From: Limnohabitans radicicola
GTDB taxonomy: Bacteria > Pseudomonadota > Gammaproteobacteria > Burkholderiales > Burkholderiaceae_C
Length of the DNA stretch: 64,000 nt
Direction: 5' to 3'
Assembly: GCF_014837235.1 (NCBI RefSeq)
Contig: NZ_JACYFT010000002.1
Coordinates: 806,001 to 870,000, forward strand
The notes under the pieces are model-generated. The model saw only the letters and a list, made by a program, of their open reading frames with translations, made no database searches and had not been told where the DNA came from. The translations under genes were made by a program, and so were the position numbers. Of the stretch, positions 29,956-38,806 are shown in pieces. Position 1 is the first letter of the stretch; every line of letters begins with the position of its first letter.

Positions 29956-31875
29956 TCAGGCTTTAGAAGCGATGTCGGCAGCAATGTGTTCAATGAACGC
30001 ATCGATCGACATCACACCGAGGTCTTTGTTGCCTCGGGCGCGGACTGCGACGGTACCTGCAGCCTTTTCCTTGTCGCCTGCGACAAGGATGTAAGGCAGC
30101 TTTTGCAACGAATGCTCGCGTATTTTATACGTGATTTTCTCGTTGCGCAGGTCCAAATCGACCCTAAGGTCTTGATTTGGCAGTGCTTTTTGCAGTTTTG
30201 AGGCGATTTCGCGACAGTAATCGGCCTGGGCATCGGTGATGTTGAGCACAGATACCTGCTCGGGCGCAAGCCAGGTGGGCAATGCACCCGCGTGCTGCTC
30301 GATCAAAATGCCGATGAAGCGCTCCAGGCTGCCCACAATGGCGCGGTGCAGGATCACGGGGCGCTGGCGGCTGCCGTCTTCGGCGGTGTATTCGGCATCC
30401 AGGCGCTCGGACAGGTTGAAGTCCACCTGGATCGTGCCGCATTGCCATTCACGGCCGATGGCGTCCTTGAGCGTGTATTCGATCTTGGGGCCATAGAAGG
30501 CACCGTCGCCCTCCGAAATCACGAACTCGCAGCCCGAATGGCGCAGGCTGTCCATCAGGGCCTTTTCGGCCTTGTCCCACAGCTCGTCCGAGCCAATGCG
30601 GGCGGCCGGGCGGGTCGAAACCTTGTACAGGATGTCAGTGAAGCCGAAGTCGGCATAGACCTTCTTGAGCACCTGGGTGAAGGTGTCGCACTCGGGCAGG
30701 ATCTGGTCTTCAGTGCAGAAGATGTGGCCATCGTCCTGCGTGAAGCCGCGCACGCGCATGATGCCGTGCAGGCCGCCCGAAGGCTCGTTGCGGTGGCACT
30801 GGCCAAATTCACCGTAGCGCAGCGGCAAGTCGCGGTAACTCTTGATGCCCTGCTTGAAAATGAGGATGTGCCCCGGGCAGTTCATCGGCTTCAAAGCGTA
30901 GTCACGCTTTTCTGACTCCGTGGTGAACATGTTGTCGCGGTATTTGTCCCAGTGGCCGGTCTTCTCCCACAGGCTCTTGTCGATGATCTGGGGGCCTTTG
31001 ACCTCCTGGTAACCGTTGTCGCGGTACACCTGGCGCATGTACTGCTCCACCTTCTGCCAGACGGTCCAGCCCTTGGGGTGCCAGAACACCAGACCCGGGG
31101 CATGGTCATCGATGTGGAACAGGTCCAGTTCGCGGCCCAGCTTGCGGTGGTCGCGTTTCTCGGCTTCCTCCAGACGCAGCAGGTACTGCTGCAGGTCTTC
31201 CCTGCTGGCCCAGGCCGTGCCGTACACGCGCTGCAGCATCTCGTTCTTGCTGTCGCCACGCCAGTAGGCACCCGCCACCTTCATCAGTTTGAAGTGCTTG
31301 AGCTTGCCTGTGCTGGGCACGTGGGGACCACGGCAGAGATCCTCGAAATTGCCTTCGCGATAGAGGCTGACCTCTTGATCGGCCGGGATAGAGCCGATGA
31401 TCTCGGCCTTGTAATGCTCGCCCAGCTCCTTGAAATAGGCCACGGCTTCGTCGCGCGGCAGCACGCGGCGCACCACCGGCTCGTCCTTGGCCGCCAGCTC
31501 GGTCATGCGCTTTTCAATGGCCACCAGATCTTCCGGTGTGAAAGGACGGCTGTAGGAGAAGTCGTAATAAAAGCCGTTGTCGATCACCGGACCGATGGTG
31601 ACCTGCGCCTCAGGGAAAAGCGCTTTGACGGCGTAGGCCAGCAAGTGGGCTGTAGAGTGGCGGATCAACTCCAGGCCTTCAGGGTCCTTGGCCGTCACGA
31701 TGGCCAGCTTGGCGCTGGCATCGATGCGAAAGCTGGTGTCCACCAACTCGCCGTTGACCTTGCCGCCCAAAGCCGCTTTGGCCAAGCCGGTGCCAATCGA
31801 AGCGGCCACCTCGGCCACGGTCACCGGACCGGGAAACTCACGCAGGGAACCGTCGGGAAGAGTGATCTGTACCAT
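29956..31875 (-). CDS. thrS: Threonine--tRNA ligase
   Basis: A 639-residue class II synthetase. TGS domain (residues 1-62), editing domain with [12 protein letters not shown] and [14 protein letters not shown], catalytic core with zinc-binding residues around FRHNEPS-like [20 protein letters not shown], and C-terminal anticodon domain. First gene of the operon continuing infC-rpmI-rplT-pheST-ihfA. No ribosome site is visible between the ATG and a terminator-like hairpin 11 bases upstream, which suggests leader-based control. Confidence 0.97.
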   Translation of the reverse strand: MVQITLPDGSLREFPGPVTVAEVAASIGTGLAKAALGGKVNGELVDTSFRIDASAKLAIVTAKDPEGLELIRHSTAHLLAYAVKALFPEAQVTIGPVIDNGFYYDFSYSRPFTPEDLVAIEKRMTELAAKDEPVVRRVLPRDEAVAYFKELGEHYKAEIIGSIPADQEVSLYREGNFEDLCRGPHVPSTGKLKHFKLMKVAGAYWRGDSKNEMLQRVYGTAWASREDLQQYLLRLEEAEKRDHRKLGRELDLFHIDDHAPGLVFWHPKGWTVWQKVEQYMRQVYRDNGYQEVKGPQIIDKSLWEKTGHWDKYRDNMFTTESEKRDYALKPMNCPGHILIFKQGIKSYRDLPLRYGEFGQCHRNEPSGGLHGIMRVRGFTQDDGHIFCTEDQILPECDTFTQVLKKVYADFGFTDILYKVSTRPAARIGSDELWDKAEKALMDSLRHSGCEFVISEGDGAFYGPKIEYTLKDAIGREWQCGTIQVDFNLSERLDAEYTAEDGSRQRPVILHRAIVGSLERFIGILIEQHAGALPTWLAPEQVSVLNITDAQADYCREIASKLQKALPNQDLRVDLDLRNEKITYKIREHSLQKLPYILVAGDKEKAAGTVAVRARGNKDLGVMSIDAFIEHIAADIASKA

Positions 31876-31886
31876 GGAATTGAAAA

Positions 31887-31912
31887 GTAAAAAGCGCGGT
31901 CAAAACCGCGCT
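31887..31912 (-). terminator. Leader terminator 11 bases before thrS
   Basis: Perfect hairpin AGCGCGGT-TTTG-ACCGCGCT followed by TTTTT on the minus strand, lying wholly between the thrS leader and its start codon. Its placement in front of, not after, a gene argues for transcription attenuation. Confidence 0.75.
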
Positions 31913-31933
31913 GAAATGGGGAAGAAAGGCAGG

Positions 31934-31981
31934 CGCGAACTGCAGGCCTTCAAAGGCCAGAGTGAAAGCTCCAAGTTCGCG
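31934..31981 (-). promoter_or_regulatory. Upstream stem of the thrS leader
   Basis: Outer arms CGCGAACT and AGTTCGCG enclose an inner GGCCTT/AAGGCC hairpin. The 5' side extends to ACCGCG, which can also pair with the CGCGGT arm of the downstream terminator, and the 3' side CGCGC can pair with GCGCG of the same arm: mutually exclusive structures as in attenuators. Confidence 0.5.
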
Positions 31982-32208
31982 GTGTCATAACCCGTTGTGC
32001 CTTTCTTGCTCTTGTGAGGGTCAAAGAACCCTGATTTTCCCACAAAAACGAGGGTCGAGGCCGAAGCAGCGCTTTGACCCGCATCAGATGCAGCAGCCAT
32101 ACAGCTCAAAGCGGCCCACGCGAAGGCTTGTTGTCAGTTATCTGCCTGGAAGCTCGTTTAAGATTGCGGGTTCTGAAATGTCTTTTCACCACAAGAACGA
32201 GGACGCCC

Positions 32209-34446
32209 ATGGCTGCAGACAAATCCAAGATCATTTACACCCTGACCGACGAAGCCCCCTTGCTGGCCACCGCGTCGTTTTTGCCCATCATCCGCACTTT
32301 CACGGCCCCAGCAGGCATCGAAGTGGCCGAGAGCGACATCTCCGTCGCGGGCCGCATTCTGGGCGAGTTTGCCGACCTGCTGCCTGAAGCGCAGCGCGCC
32401 CCCAACAACCTGGCCGAACTGGGCAAATTGACGCTCAAGCCCGAAGCCAACATCATCAAGCTGCCCAACATCAGCGCCTCCGTCGGCCAGCTGACCGCCG
32501 CCATCAAGGAACTGCAAGGCAAGGGCTACGCCCTGCCCGACTACCCCGAGAACCCGAAGAACGACGAAGAAAAGGCCATCAAGGCCCGTTACGCCAAATG
32601 TGTCGGCTCGGCCGTGAACCCCGTGCTGCGCGAAGGCAACTCGGACCGTCGCGCGCCCCGCGCCGTGAAAGAGTTCGCCCGCAAGAACCCCCACAGCATG
32701 GCCGAGTGGAGCCAGGCTTCACGCTCGCACGTGTCGCACATGCACGCTGGCGACTTCTACCACGGCGAAAAGTCCATGACCCTGGACCGCGCCCGTGACG
32801 TGAAGATGGAGCTGATCACCAAGAGCGGCAAGACCATCATCCTCAAACCCAAAGTCTCCCTGCTCGACCGTGAAGTCATCGACAGCATGTTCATGAGCAA
32901 GAAGGCGCTGATCGACTTCTACACCAAGGAAATTGAAGACGCACACAAGACCGGCGTGATGTTCTCGCTGCACGTCAAGGCCACCATGATGAAGGTGTCG
33001 CACCCCATCGTGTTTGGTCACTGCGTCAAGATCTTCTACAAAGAAGCCTTTGAAAAGCATGGCGCCCTGTTCAAGGAACTGGGCGTGAACGTCAACAACG
33101 GCATGGCCGACCTGTACAACAAGATCGCCGCCCTGCCCCAGTCCAAGCAGGACGAAATCAAGCGTGACCTGCATGCCTGCCACGAGCACCGTCCCGAACT
33201 GGCCATGGTGGATTCGGCCAAGGGCATCACCAACTTCCACTCGCCCAACGACGTGATCGTGGACGCCTCCATGCCCGCCATGATCCGCAACGGCGGGAAG
33301 ATGTGGGGTGCAGATGGCCGCCTGAAAGATGTCAAGGCCGTGATGCCTGAATCGACCTTTGCCCGCATCTACCAGGAGATGATCAACTTCTGCAAATGGC
33401 ACGGCGCGTTCGATCCCAAGACCATGGGCACGGTGCCCAACGTGGGCCTGATGGCCCAGCAAGCCGAGGAATACGGCTCGCACGACAAGACCTTCGAGAT
33501 CCCCGAAGACGGCGTGGCCAACATCACCGACCTCAACACCGGCGAAGTGCTGCTGAGCCAGAACGTGGAAGAAGGCGACATCTGGCGCATGTGCCAGGTC
33601 AAGGACGCCGCCATCCGCGACTGGGTCAAACTGGCCGTGACCCGTGCCCGCAACTCCGGCATGCCTGTGGTCTTCTGGCTGGACGCCTACCGTCCGCACG
33701 AAGCCCAGCTGATCACCAAGGTCAAGATGTACCTGCACGAGCACGACACCACGGGCCTGGACATCCAGATCATGAGCCAGGTGCGCGCGATGCGCTACAC
33801 ACTGGAACGCGTCGTACGCGGTCTGGACACCATCAGCGCAACAGGCAACATCCTGCGCGACTACCTGACCGACCTGTTCCCGATCATGGAGTTGGGGACG
33901 TCTGCCAAGATGCTGTCGGTGGTGCCTTTGATGGCCGGTGGCGGCATGTACGAAACCGGAGCCGGCGGCTCGGCCCCCAAACACGTGCAGCAGCTGGTCG
34001 AAGAAAACCACCTGCGCTGGGATTCGCTGGGAGAATTCCTGGCTCTGGCCGTGTCGCTGGAAGACCTCGGCATCAAGAACGGCAACAGCAAGGCCAAGAT
34101 CCTCGCCGCCACACTCGACGCCGCCACAGGCAAACTGCTGGACAACAACAAGAACCCCTCGCCCAAGACTGGCCAGCTGGACAACCGCGGAAGCCAGTTC
34201 TACCTGGCGATGTACTGGGCTCAGGAATTGGCAGCCCAGACCGAAGACGCTGCACTGGCCGCCCAGTTCGCGCCTTTGGCCAAAGCCTTGAGCGACAACG
34301 AGAAGAAAATCGTCGAAGAGCTCAACGCTGTGCAAGGCAAGCCCGTCGACATCGGCGGCTACTACATGCCCGATCAAGCCAAACTGGCCGCGATCATGCG
34401 CCCCAGCGCCACGTTCAACGCGGCACTGGCCAGCGTCAAAGCCTGA
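32209..34446 (+). CDS. icd: NADP-dependent isocitrate dehydrogenase, monomeric type
   Basis: A 745-residue enzyme of the monomeric IDH family (about 740 residues), unrelated in length to the 420-residue homodimeric Icd. It decarboxylates isocitrate to 2-oxoglutarate with NADP in the TCA cycle. Characteristic stretches: [19 protein letters not shown], the substrate-site [25 protein letters not shown] and [23 protein letters not shown]. The start at 32209 has AGGA 7 bases upstream and is the family start. It converges on aceA, the enzyme competing for the same substrate. Confidence 0.96.
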   Translation: MAADKSKIIYTLTDEAPLLATASFLPIIRTFTAPAGIEVAESDISVAGRILGEFADLLPEAQRAPNNLAELGKLTLKPEANIIKLPNISASVGQLTAAIKELQGKGYALPDYPENPKNDEEKAIKARYAKCVGSAVNPVLREGNSDRRAPRAVKEFARKNPHSMAEWSQASRSHVSHMHAGDFYHGEKSMTLDRARDVKMELITKSGKTIILKPKVSLLDREVIDSMFMSKKALIDFYTKEIEDAHKTGVMFSLHVKATMMKVSHPIVFGHCVKIFYKEAFEKHGALFKELGVNVNNGMADLYNKIAALPQSKQDEIKRDLHACHEHRPELAMVDSAKGITNFHSPNDVIVDASMPAMIRNGGKMWGADGRLKDVKAVMPESTFARIYQEMINFCKWHGAFDPKTMGTVPNVGLMAQQAEEYGSHDKTFEIPEDGVANITDLNTGEVLLSQNVEEGDIWRMCQVKDAAIRDWVKLAVTRARNSGMPVVFWLDAYRPHEAQLITKVKMYLHEHDTTGLDIQIMSQVRAMRYTLERVVRGLDTISATGNILRDYLTDLFPIMELGTSAKMLSVVPLMAGGGMYETGAGGSAPKHVQQLVEENHLRWDSLGEFLALAVSLEDLGIKNGNSKAKILAATLDAATGKLLDNNKNPSPKTGQLDNRGSQFYLAMYWAQELAAQTEDAALAAQFAPLAKALSDNEKKIVEELNAVQGKPVDIGGYYMPDQAKLAAIMRPSATFNAALASVKA

Positions 34447-34469
34447 TTGCTCTTGCATCCAGCTTGCTG

Positions 34470-34497
34470 AAAAGCCATCCTTCGGGATGGCTTTTTT
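34470..34497 (+). terminator. Terminator after icd
   Basis: AAAGCCATCC-TTCG-GGATGGCTTT with a stable UUCG-type tetraloop and a T run, 24 bases after the icd stop. Confidence 0.9.
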
Positions 34498-34530
34498 GAT
34501 GGGCAAATGCCCATGGACCCCATAAAATGC

Positions 34531-34566
34531 GCATAAAAAACCACCCAAACGGGTGGTTTTTTATGC
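34531..34566. terminator. Bidirectional terminator between icd and aceA
   Basis: A perfect 16-bp inverted repeat, arms GCATAAAAAACCACCC and GGGTGGTTTTTTATGC around AAAC, gives a T run on both strands. It serves aceA on the minus strand and backs up the icd terminator on the plus strand. Confidence 0.85.
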
Positions 34567-34598
34567 AAGGAGCCAAAGGCTCCTCTGGATGGGGCAGA

Positions 34599-35930
34599 TC
34601 AGTGGAACTGCTCTTCTTCGGTGGAACCGGTCAGGGCTTTCACGCTGGAAGAACCACCTTGGATCACGGTGGTCACGTCGTCGAAGTAACCCGCACCGAC
34701 TTCCTGCTGATGCGACACGAAGGTGTAGCCTTTTTCGCGGGCGGCGAATTCGGGCTCCTGCACCATCTCGGTGTAGTGCTTCATGCCTTCGCCGCGGGCA
34801 TAGGCGTGTGCAAACTGGAAGGTGTTGAACCAGTTGATGTGGATACCGGCCAGTGTGATGAACTGGTACTTGTAGCCCAACGCCGACAGGTCGTCCTGGA
34901 AGGAAGCGATCTGCTTGTCGTCCAGGTTTTTCTTCCAGTTGAACGATGGCGAGCAGTTGTAGGACAGCAACTTGCCTGGGCAAGCGGCGTGCACGGCTTG
35001 TGCGAATTCGCGGGCAAAGCCGATGTCGGGCACGCCGGTTTCACACCACACCAGATCGGCATAGGGTGCGTAGGCCACGCCACGGCTGATGGCTTGCTCC
35101 AGACCGTTCTTGACACGGTAGAAGCCTTCTTGCGTGCGCTCGCCGGTCAGGAAAGGCTTGTCGTTGGCGTCGTGGTCAGAGGTGATCAGGTTGGCGGCTT
35201 CAGCATCGGTGCGGGCCAGCACAATGGTGGACACGCCCATGACGTCGGCAGCGAAACGTGCAGAGATCAATTTCTCGCAAGCTTCTTGTGTCGGCACCAG
35301 CACTTTGCCGCCCATGTGGCCGCACTTTTTCACCGCAGCCAATTGGTCTTCGAAGTGCACGCCAGCTGCGCCGGAGGCAATCATGTTCTTCATCAGCTCA
35401 AAAGCGTTGAGCACGCCGCCAAAACCGGCTTCGGCATCGGCCACGATGGGCAGGAAGTAGTCGATGAAATCCTTGTCGCCGGGGTTGATGCCACGGCCCC
35501 ACTGGATTTCGTCAGCACGCTTGAAAGTGTTGTTGATGCGGCGGACCATCGTGGGCACCGAGTCGTAGGCGTACAGAGACTGGTCGGGGTACATGGTCTC
35601 AGACGTGTTGCCGTCAGCAGCAACTTGCCAACCCGACAGGTACACGGCTTCCAAGCCAGCTTTGGCTTGCTGCATGGCCTGACCTGCGCTGATGGCGCCG
35701 AAGGCGTTGACATAGCCTTTTTTGGCGCCGCCATTGATTTTGTCCCAGAGTTTTTCTGCACCGCGCTTGGCCAGGGTGTGCTCGATGGGCATGCTGCCGC
35801 GCAGACGCACGACATCGGCTGCAGAGTAACCGCGTTTCACACCTTTCCAACGTGGGTTGGTGGCCCAGTCTTTTTCAAGGGCGGCGATTTGCTGTTCACG
35901 GCTCAATTGTTCGGTGAGGTTTTGTGGCAT
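34599..35930 (-). CDS. aceA: Isocitrate lyase
   Basis: A 443-residue glyoxylate-shunt enzyme splitting isocitrate into succinate and glyoxylate. The catalytic signature KKCGHMGGK (Cys is the general acid) and [15 protein letters not shown] region, WCETGVPD and [10 protein letters not shown] are intact. The start at 35930 ([14 protein letters not shown]) has GGAGC 7 bases upstream. The 256-base upstream region is markedly AT-rich for this genome and holds two related palindromes, which suggests dedicated control. No malate synthase gene is nearby. Confidence 0.97.
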   Translation of the reverse strand: MPQNLTEQLSREQQIAALEKDWATNPRWKGVKRGYSAADVVRLRGSMPIEHTLAKRGAEKLWDKINGGAKKGYVNAFGAISAGQAMQQAKAGLEAVYLSGWQVAADGNTSETMYPDQSLYAYDSVPTMVRRINNTFKRADEIQWGRGINPGDKDFIDYFLPIVADAEAGFGGVLNAFELMKNMIASGAAGVHFEDQLAAVKKCGHMGGKVLVPTQEACEKLISARFAADVMGVSTIVLARTDAEAANLITSDHDANDKPFLTGERTQEGFYRVKNGLEQAISRGVAYAPYADLVWCETGVPDIGFAREFAQAVHAACPGKLLSYNCSPSFNWKKNLDDKQIASFQDDLSALGYKYQFITLAGIHINWFNTFQFAHAYARGEGMKHYTEMVQEPEFAAREKGYTFVSHQQEVGAGYFDDVTTVIQGGSSSVKALTGSTEEEQFH

Positions 35931-36002
35931 TTGATAGCTCCATGGGTCAAGTTGAAAACGCTGGCAACCTGCATGCATGCCGTTGCCATGGCCATCATCT
36001 TA

Positions 36003-36018
36003 ACTCTTATAGAAGACT
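36003..36018. promoter_or_regulatory. Candidate operator 1 upstream of aceA
   Basis: ACTCTTATAGAAGACT, an imperfect palindrome sharing the TCTTATA-AAGA core with the perfect palindrome 30 bases further upstream of aceA. Confidence 0.4.
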
Positions 36019-36032
36019 CAAACCATCTCTTG

Positions 36033-36048
36033 TGTCTTATATAAGACA
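36033..36048. promoter_or_regulatory. Candidate operator 2 upstream of aceA (perfect 16-bp palindrome)
   Basis: TGTCTTATATAAGACA is perfectly self-complementary and centred 30 bp (about three helical turns) from a degenerate copy of the same motif; both lie 73-118 bases before the aceA start. The cognate regulator is unknown. Confidence 0.5.
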
Positions 36049-36186
36049 TATTTTTATTTGTTTAAAATCAATATGTTACGAAAGATATTTTGCAATAAGA
36101 AAACGCATATCTCATATTGAGAAAATATGCTGCAGCGCACAGCGACGATTTTTCATCATGCAAGAAGTCCGTATCACCGGTTGAAA

Positions 36187-36702
36187 TCAGGTGCTGTGCA
36201 GCGGCCTGGGGTGAACCACAATGCCATCCTCGTCGGCATAGAGCCAGTCGCCTGGACGCACCCAAACACCTTGCAGCAACACAGGCACGCCTGTGTGCCC
36301 CGGCTGCTGGCGCACCGTGGGCAAGGGTGTATGAGCGAGTGCGCGGATGCCCACAAGGGCTGCGCGCAACTCGGCCAGATCGCGCACGCAACCGTCGATC
36401 ACCAGGCCCGCCCAACCATTGCGCGCAGCACTGGCCGCCAAATTGCCGCCAAGCAAGGCTCGGCGCAGCGAACCGCCACCATCCACCACCAGCACTCGCC
36501 CCAAGCCAGCTTGCTCAACCGCCAATTTGACTGGCGTGTTGTCTTCATGGCATTTGATGGTGACGACTTCACCGCAAAAACGAAGCACACCACCGTAATC
36601 GTTGTAGAGCGGCGCAAGCACACGGAAGTCGCCACTCAGATCATCCTTGTGGACATCGCAAAAGTCACAGGTCGAGAAAGCAATTGGGGATTCAAAAGTC
36701 AT
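36187..36702 (-). CDS. RraA-like protein (4-hydroxy-4-methyl-2-oxoglutarate aldolase family)
   Basis: A 171-residue protein of the RraA fold. Signatures: FSTCDFCDVHKD near the N terminus, the metal/pyruvate loop VVDGGGSLRRALLGGNLA and IDGCVRDLAEL. True RraA inhibits RNase E; many family members are instead class II aldolases or oxaloacetate decarboxylases, distinguished by the GG(N)L...R-D residues, which are present here. The start at 36702 is the family start. Neighbour aceA is on the same strand but 256 bases away, so co-transcription is doubtful. Confidence 0.85.
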   Translation of the reverse strand: MTFESPIAFSTCDFCDVHKDDLSGDFRVLAPLYNDYGGVLRFCGEVVTIKCHEDNTPVKLAVEQAGLGRVLVVDGGGSLRRALLGGNLAASAARNGWAGLVIDGCVRDLAELRAALVGIRALAHTPLPTVRQQPGHTGVPVLLQGVWVRPGDWLYADEDGIVVHPRPLHST

Positions 36703-36851
36703 GGCAGGACACCTCAACACAAAAAATCGGAGTACAAGCCTGCCAACTTACGCTCGCCATACGCGAGGCCCGCATGGGCAAGCGTAAGGGGACTTATCCA
36801 CGGAATCGACACCTATACGCAACAAACCCCGTGTTTTTTTCAGTTTTCCGC

Positions 36852-36880
36852 TTGGAAAGGCTGATTTTCTCCAGTAGCAT
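36852..36880 (+). promoter_or_regulatory. Candidate sigma70 promoter for the SWIB/H1-like gene
   Basis: TTGGAA and TAGCAT hexamers with an ideal 17-base spacer, ending 63 bases before the start codon. Confidence 0.4.
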
Positions 36881-36943
36881 GTGGACAGCCAGGAAAGACC
36901 GTTCCTCGGCTGTGAACCAACTTCCGATCAAAGGAATTTCAAC

Positions 36944-37396
36944 ATGGCAACTGCAAAAAAAACCCCGGCTAAAAAAGCTGCTCCCGCTAAGAAAGCTGCA
37001 CCGGCCAAAAAGGCAGCTCCTGCTAAAAAAGCAGCAGCTCCTGCCAAAAAGGTAGCCGCCAAGGCACCAGCGAAAAAAGCTGCTCCAGCAAAGAAAGCCG
37101 CTCCAGCTAAAAAGGCCCCTGCCAAAAAAGCTGCACCTGCCAAAAAGCGCACACCCAATGCTGCATTCATGAAAGCACTGACCCCCAGCGCCGCTTTGGC
37201 CGCTGTGGTTGGCGCAACACCTCTGGCACGTACAGAAGTGGTGAGCAAGATGTGGACATACATCAAAAAGCACGGTCTGCAGGACAAAGTCAACAAGCGC
37301 AACATCAATGCGGATGACAAGCTCAAGGCCGTTTTCGGCAAAGCGCAAGTCACCATGTTTGAGTTGGCTGGCCTGATCGGCAAGCACCTCAAATAA
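36944..37396 (+). CDS. Histone H1-like protein fused to a SWIB/MDM2 domain
   Basis: A 150-residue basic protein in two parts. Residues 1 to about 68 are an Ala/Pro/Lys repeat (AAPAKK units) like bacterial H1 homologues. Residues about 72-150 form a SWIB domain: LTPSAALAAVVGATPLARTEVVSKMWTYIKKHGLQD, then NINADDKLKAVFG and FELAGLIGKHLK. SWIB is otherwise a eukaryotic chromatin-remodelling fold, also known in chlamydiae and some Burkholderiales. Start has AAGGA 8 bases upstream. Likely a DNA- or nucleoid-binding protein; function here is inference. A terminator follows. Confidence 0.88.
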   Translation: MATAKKTPAKKAAPAKKAAPAKKAAPAKKAAAPAKKVAAKAPAKKAAPAKKAAPAKKAPAKKAAPAKKRTPNAAFMKALTPSAALAAVVGATPLARTEVVSKMWTYIKKHGLQDKVNKRNINADDKLKAVFGKAQVTMFELAGLIGKHLK

Positions 37397-37412
37397 GCGT
37401 TCCTGACGCCAT

Positions 37413-37442
37413 GAAAAAAGCCCGCAGATGCGGGCTTTTTTC
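37413..37442. terminator. Bidirectional terminator between the SWIB and GlcG-like genes
   Basis: AAAAAAGCCCGC-agat-GCGGGCTTTTTT lies between the two convergent stop codons and carries T runs on both strands. Confidence 0.9.
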
Positions 37443-37458
37443 TGTCTGGCACGCGCAA

Positions 37459-37866
37459 TCAGAGGCCAATGGCAGCGATACCTGCTTTGGCGATCTGGGC
37501 GTCCTCGTTGGACTTGACGCCACTCACACCCACAGCGCCCAGGCAAGCGCCGTCTTTCATGATCGGCACACCGCCTTCGAGCATGCCTTCCACGGCAGGC
37601 GCGGAAAGGAAAGAATAACGCCCACCGTTGATGACGTCTTCGTAGACCTTGCTCTCGCGCTGGCCCAAAGCGGCCGTGTGGGCCTTGGCGGGGGCGATGT
37701 GCGAAGAGATGGGCGGTGCGCCGTTCAGGCGCTGAAAATGCAACAGGTGACCGCCCGCATCGACGATGGCGATGCTGACGTTCCAGTTGTTTTTCTGAGC
37801 TTCGGCCTGGGCAGCTGCTGCAATGGCTTGCACGTCGGCAAGTTCGAGGACGGATTGTGTTTTCAT
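37459..37866 (-). CDS. GlcG/HbpS family heme-binding-type protein (DUF336)
   Basis: A 135-residue protein of the GlcG/HbpS family: VSIAIVDAGGHLLHFQRLNGA, AKAHTAALGQRES, GGVPIMKDGACLGAVGVSG and the C-terminal EDAQIAKAGIAAI are typical. Members form octamers; some bind heme or cobalamin, others sit in glycolate or diol-utilisation operons. No such partner is adjacent. The start at 37866 (MKTQSVLEL) is preferred over a frame extension of 11 residues. It has no signal peptide. Confidence 0.85.
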   Translation of the reverse strand: MKTQSVLELADVQAIAAAAQAEAQKNNWNVSIAIVDAGGHLLHFQRLNGAPPISSHIAPAKAHTAALGQRESKVYEDVINGGRYSFLSAPAVEGMLEGGVPIMKDGACLGAVGVSGVKSNEDAQIAKAGIAAIGL

Positions 37867-38050
37867 GGGCGTATTCGTTTGGAATGAGCGAAGTCGCAAG
37901 CATACATGGCCTCAGCAAGCCCATTTGAGACCACAAGGCAAAACTGAATCACCCCGATAACCCGGAACCCAAAGGGAAATAAGCAGCAGCTGAAGTCCCG
38001 GCCCTACAATGCAATTGCCCTGATGTCAGGGTTTGATCTGGAGCACACAC

Positions 38051-38746
38051 ATGAGCGATTTCCAAACACTGGACACCTCCACCTGGGGCAGCGCAAGCAC
38101 CCCGGCCGAGCGCAACCGCGTGATGCGCAACACCTACTGGCTGCTGGCACTGTCCCTGCTGCCCACCGTGCTGGGCGCCTGGCTGGGCGTGACCACCGGC
38201 ATCACCCAGTCGCTGACAGGGGGCTTGGGCCTGGTCGTCTTCCTTGGCGGTGCCTTCGGCTTCATGTACGCCATCGAGAAAACCAAGAATTCCGCTGCGG
38301 GCGTGCCCGTGCTGCTAGGCTTCACTTTCTTCATGGGCCTGATGCTCTCGCGCATGATCGCGATGGTGCTGGGCTTCAAAAACGGCTCTGAACTGATCAT
38401 GACCGCCTTCGCAGGCACCGCTGGCGTGTTCTTCGTGATGGCCAGCCTGGCCAGCACCATCAAGCGCGACCTCTCGGGCATGGGCAAATGGCTGTTCGTC
38501 GGCGCCCTGGTCCTGTTGGTGGGCGGCATCGTCAACATGTTCATTGGCTCCACCGTCGGCATGATGGTCCTGTCCACCCTGGCCATCGGCATCTTCAGCG
38601 CCTACCTGCTCTACGACCTCAAGCAAATCGTGGACGGTGGCGAAACCAACTACATCAGTGCCACCCTGGCTCTGTACCTGGACCTGTTCAACATCTTCCA
38701 GAGCCTGCTGGCCCTCTTGGGCATCATGGGCGGCGAACGCGACTGA
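38051..38746 (+). CDS. Bax inhibitor-1/YccA family membrane protein
   Basis: A 231-residue inner-membrane protein with seven hydrophobic segments and the BI-1 family pattern (RNTYWLLALSLLPTVLGAWLG at the first helix, FLGGAFGFMYAIEKT, GLMLSRMIAMVLGF, YLLYDLKQIVDGGETNYISATLALYLDLFNIF near the end). Close to E. coli YccA, which is an FtsH substrate and modulator. Start at 38051 after a purine-rich site; a six-residue longer frame exists. Monocistronic; a terminator follows. Confidence 0.92.
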   Translation: MSDFQTLDTSTWGSASTPAERNRVMRNTYWLLALSLLPTVLGAWLGVTTGITQSLTGGLGLVVFLGGAFGFMYAIEKTKNSAAGVPVLLGFTFFMGLMLSRMIAMVLGFKNGSELIMTAFAGTAGVFFVMASLASTIKRDLSGMGKWLFVGALVLLVGGIVNMFIGSTVGMMVLSTLAIGIFSAYLLYDLKQIVDGGETNYISATLALYLDLFNIFQSLLALLGIMGGERD

Positions 38747-38766
38747 ACGACCATCTCTCAAACACA

Positions 38767-38790
38767 AAAGGCTCCCTCGGGAGCCTTTTT
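38767..38790. terminator. Terminator after the Bax-inhibitor-like gene
   Basis: AAAGGCTCC-ctcg-GGAGCCTTTTT lies between the convergent Bax-inhibitor-like and rlmD genes. Confidence 0.88.
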
Positions 38791-38806
38791 CATGGCACAA
38801 AGCGCA

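Larger units (their letters stand above)
31876..32208. promoter_or_regulatory. Divergent thrS/icd intergenic region (333 bases) with structured thrS leader
   Basis: No conserved gene is visible. Reading toward thrS (minus), it holds a weak-start open frame of up to 67-69 codons (ending at 31900) whose late part has Thr codons ACA, ACG and ACC, then a long stem (31934-31981) and an intrinsic terminator (31887-31912). Toward icd (plus) it must hold the icd promoter; I could not place a convincing one. Confidence 0.55.

Noticed and set aside
31876..32109. T-box riboswitch in front of thrS
   Set aside because: No T-box conserved sequence or specifier-loop layout seen, and T-boxes are essentially absent from betaproteobacteria; the structure fits a different attenuator better.
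36794..36802. TTATCCACG, resembling a DnaA box
   Set aside because: A single near-match with no companions, no AT-rich unwinding element and no dnaA or dnaN nearby; not evidence for an origin.
36950..37150. Tandem DNA repeat or CRISPR-like array
   Set aside because: The repetition reflects the AAPAKK amino-acid repeats of the H1-like protein with varied codons; there are no fixed-length spacers.
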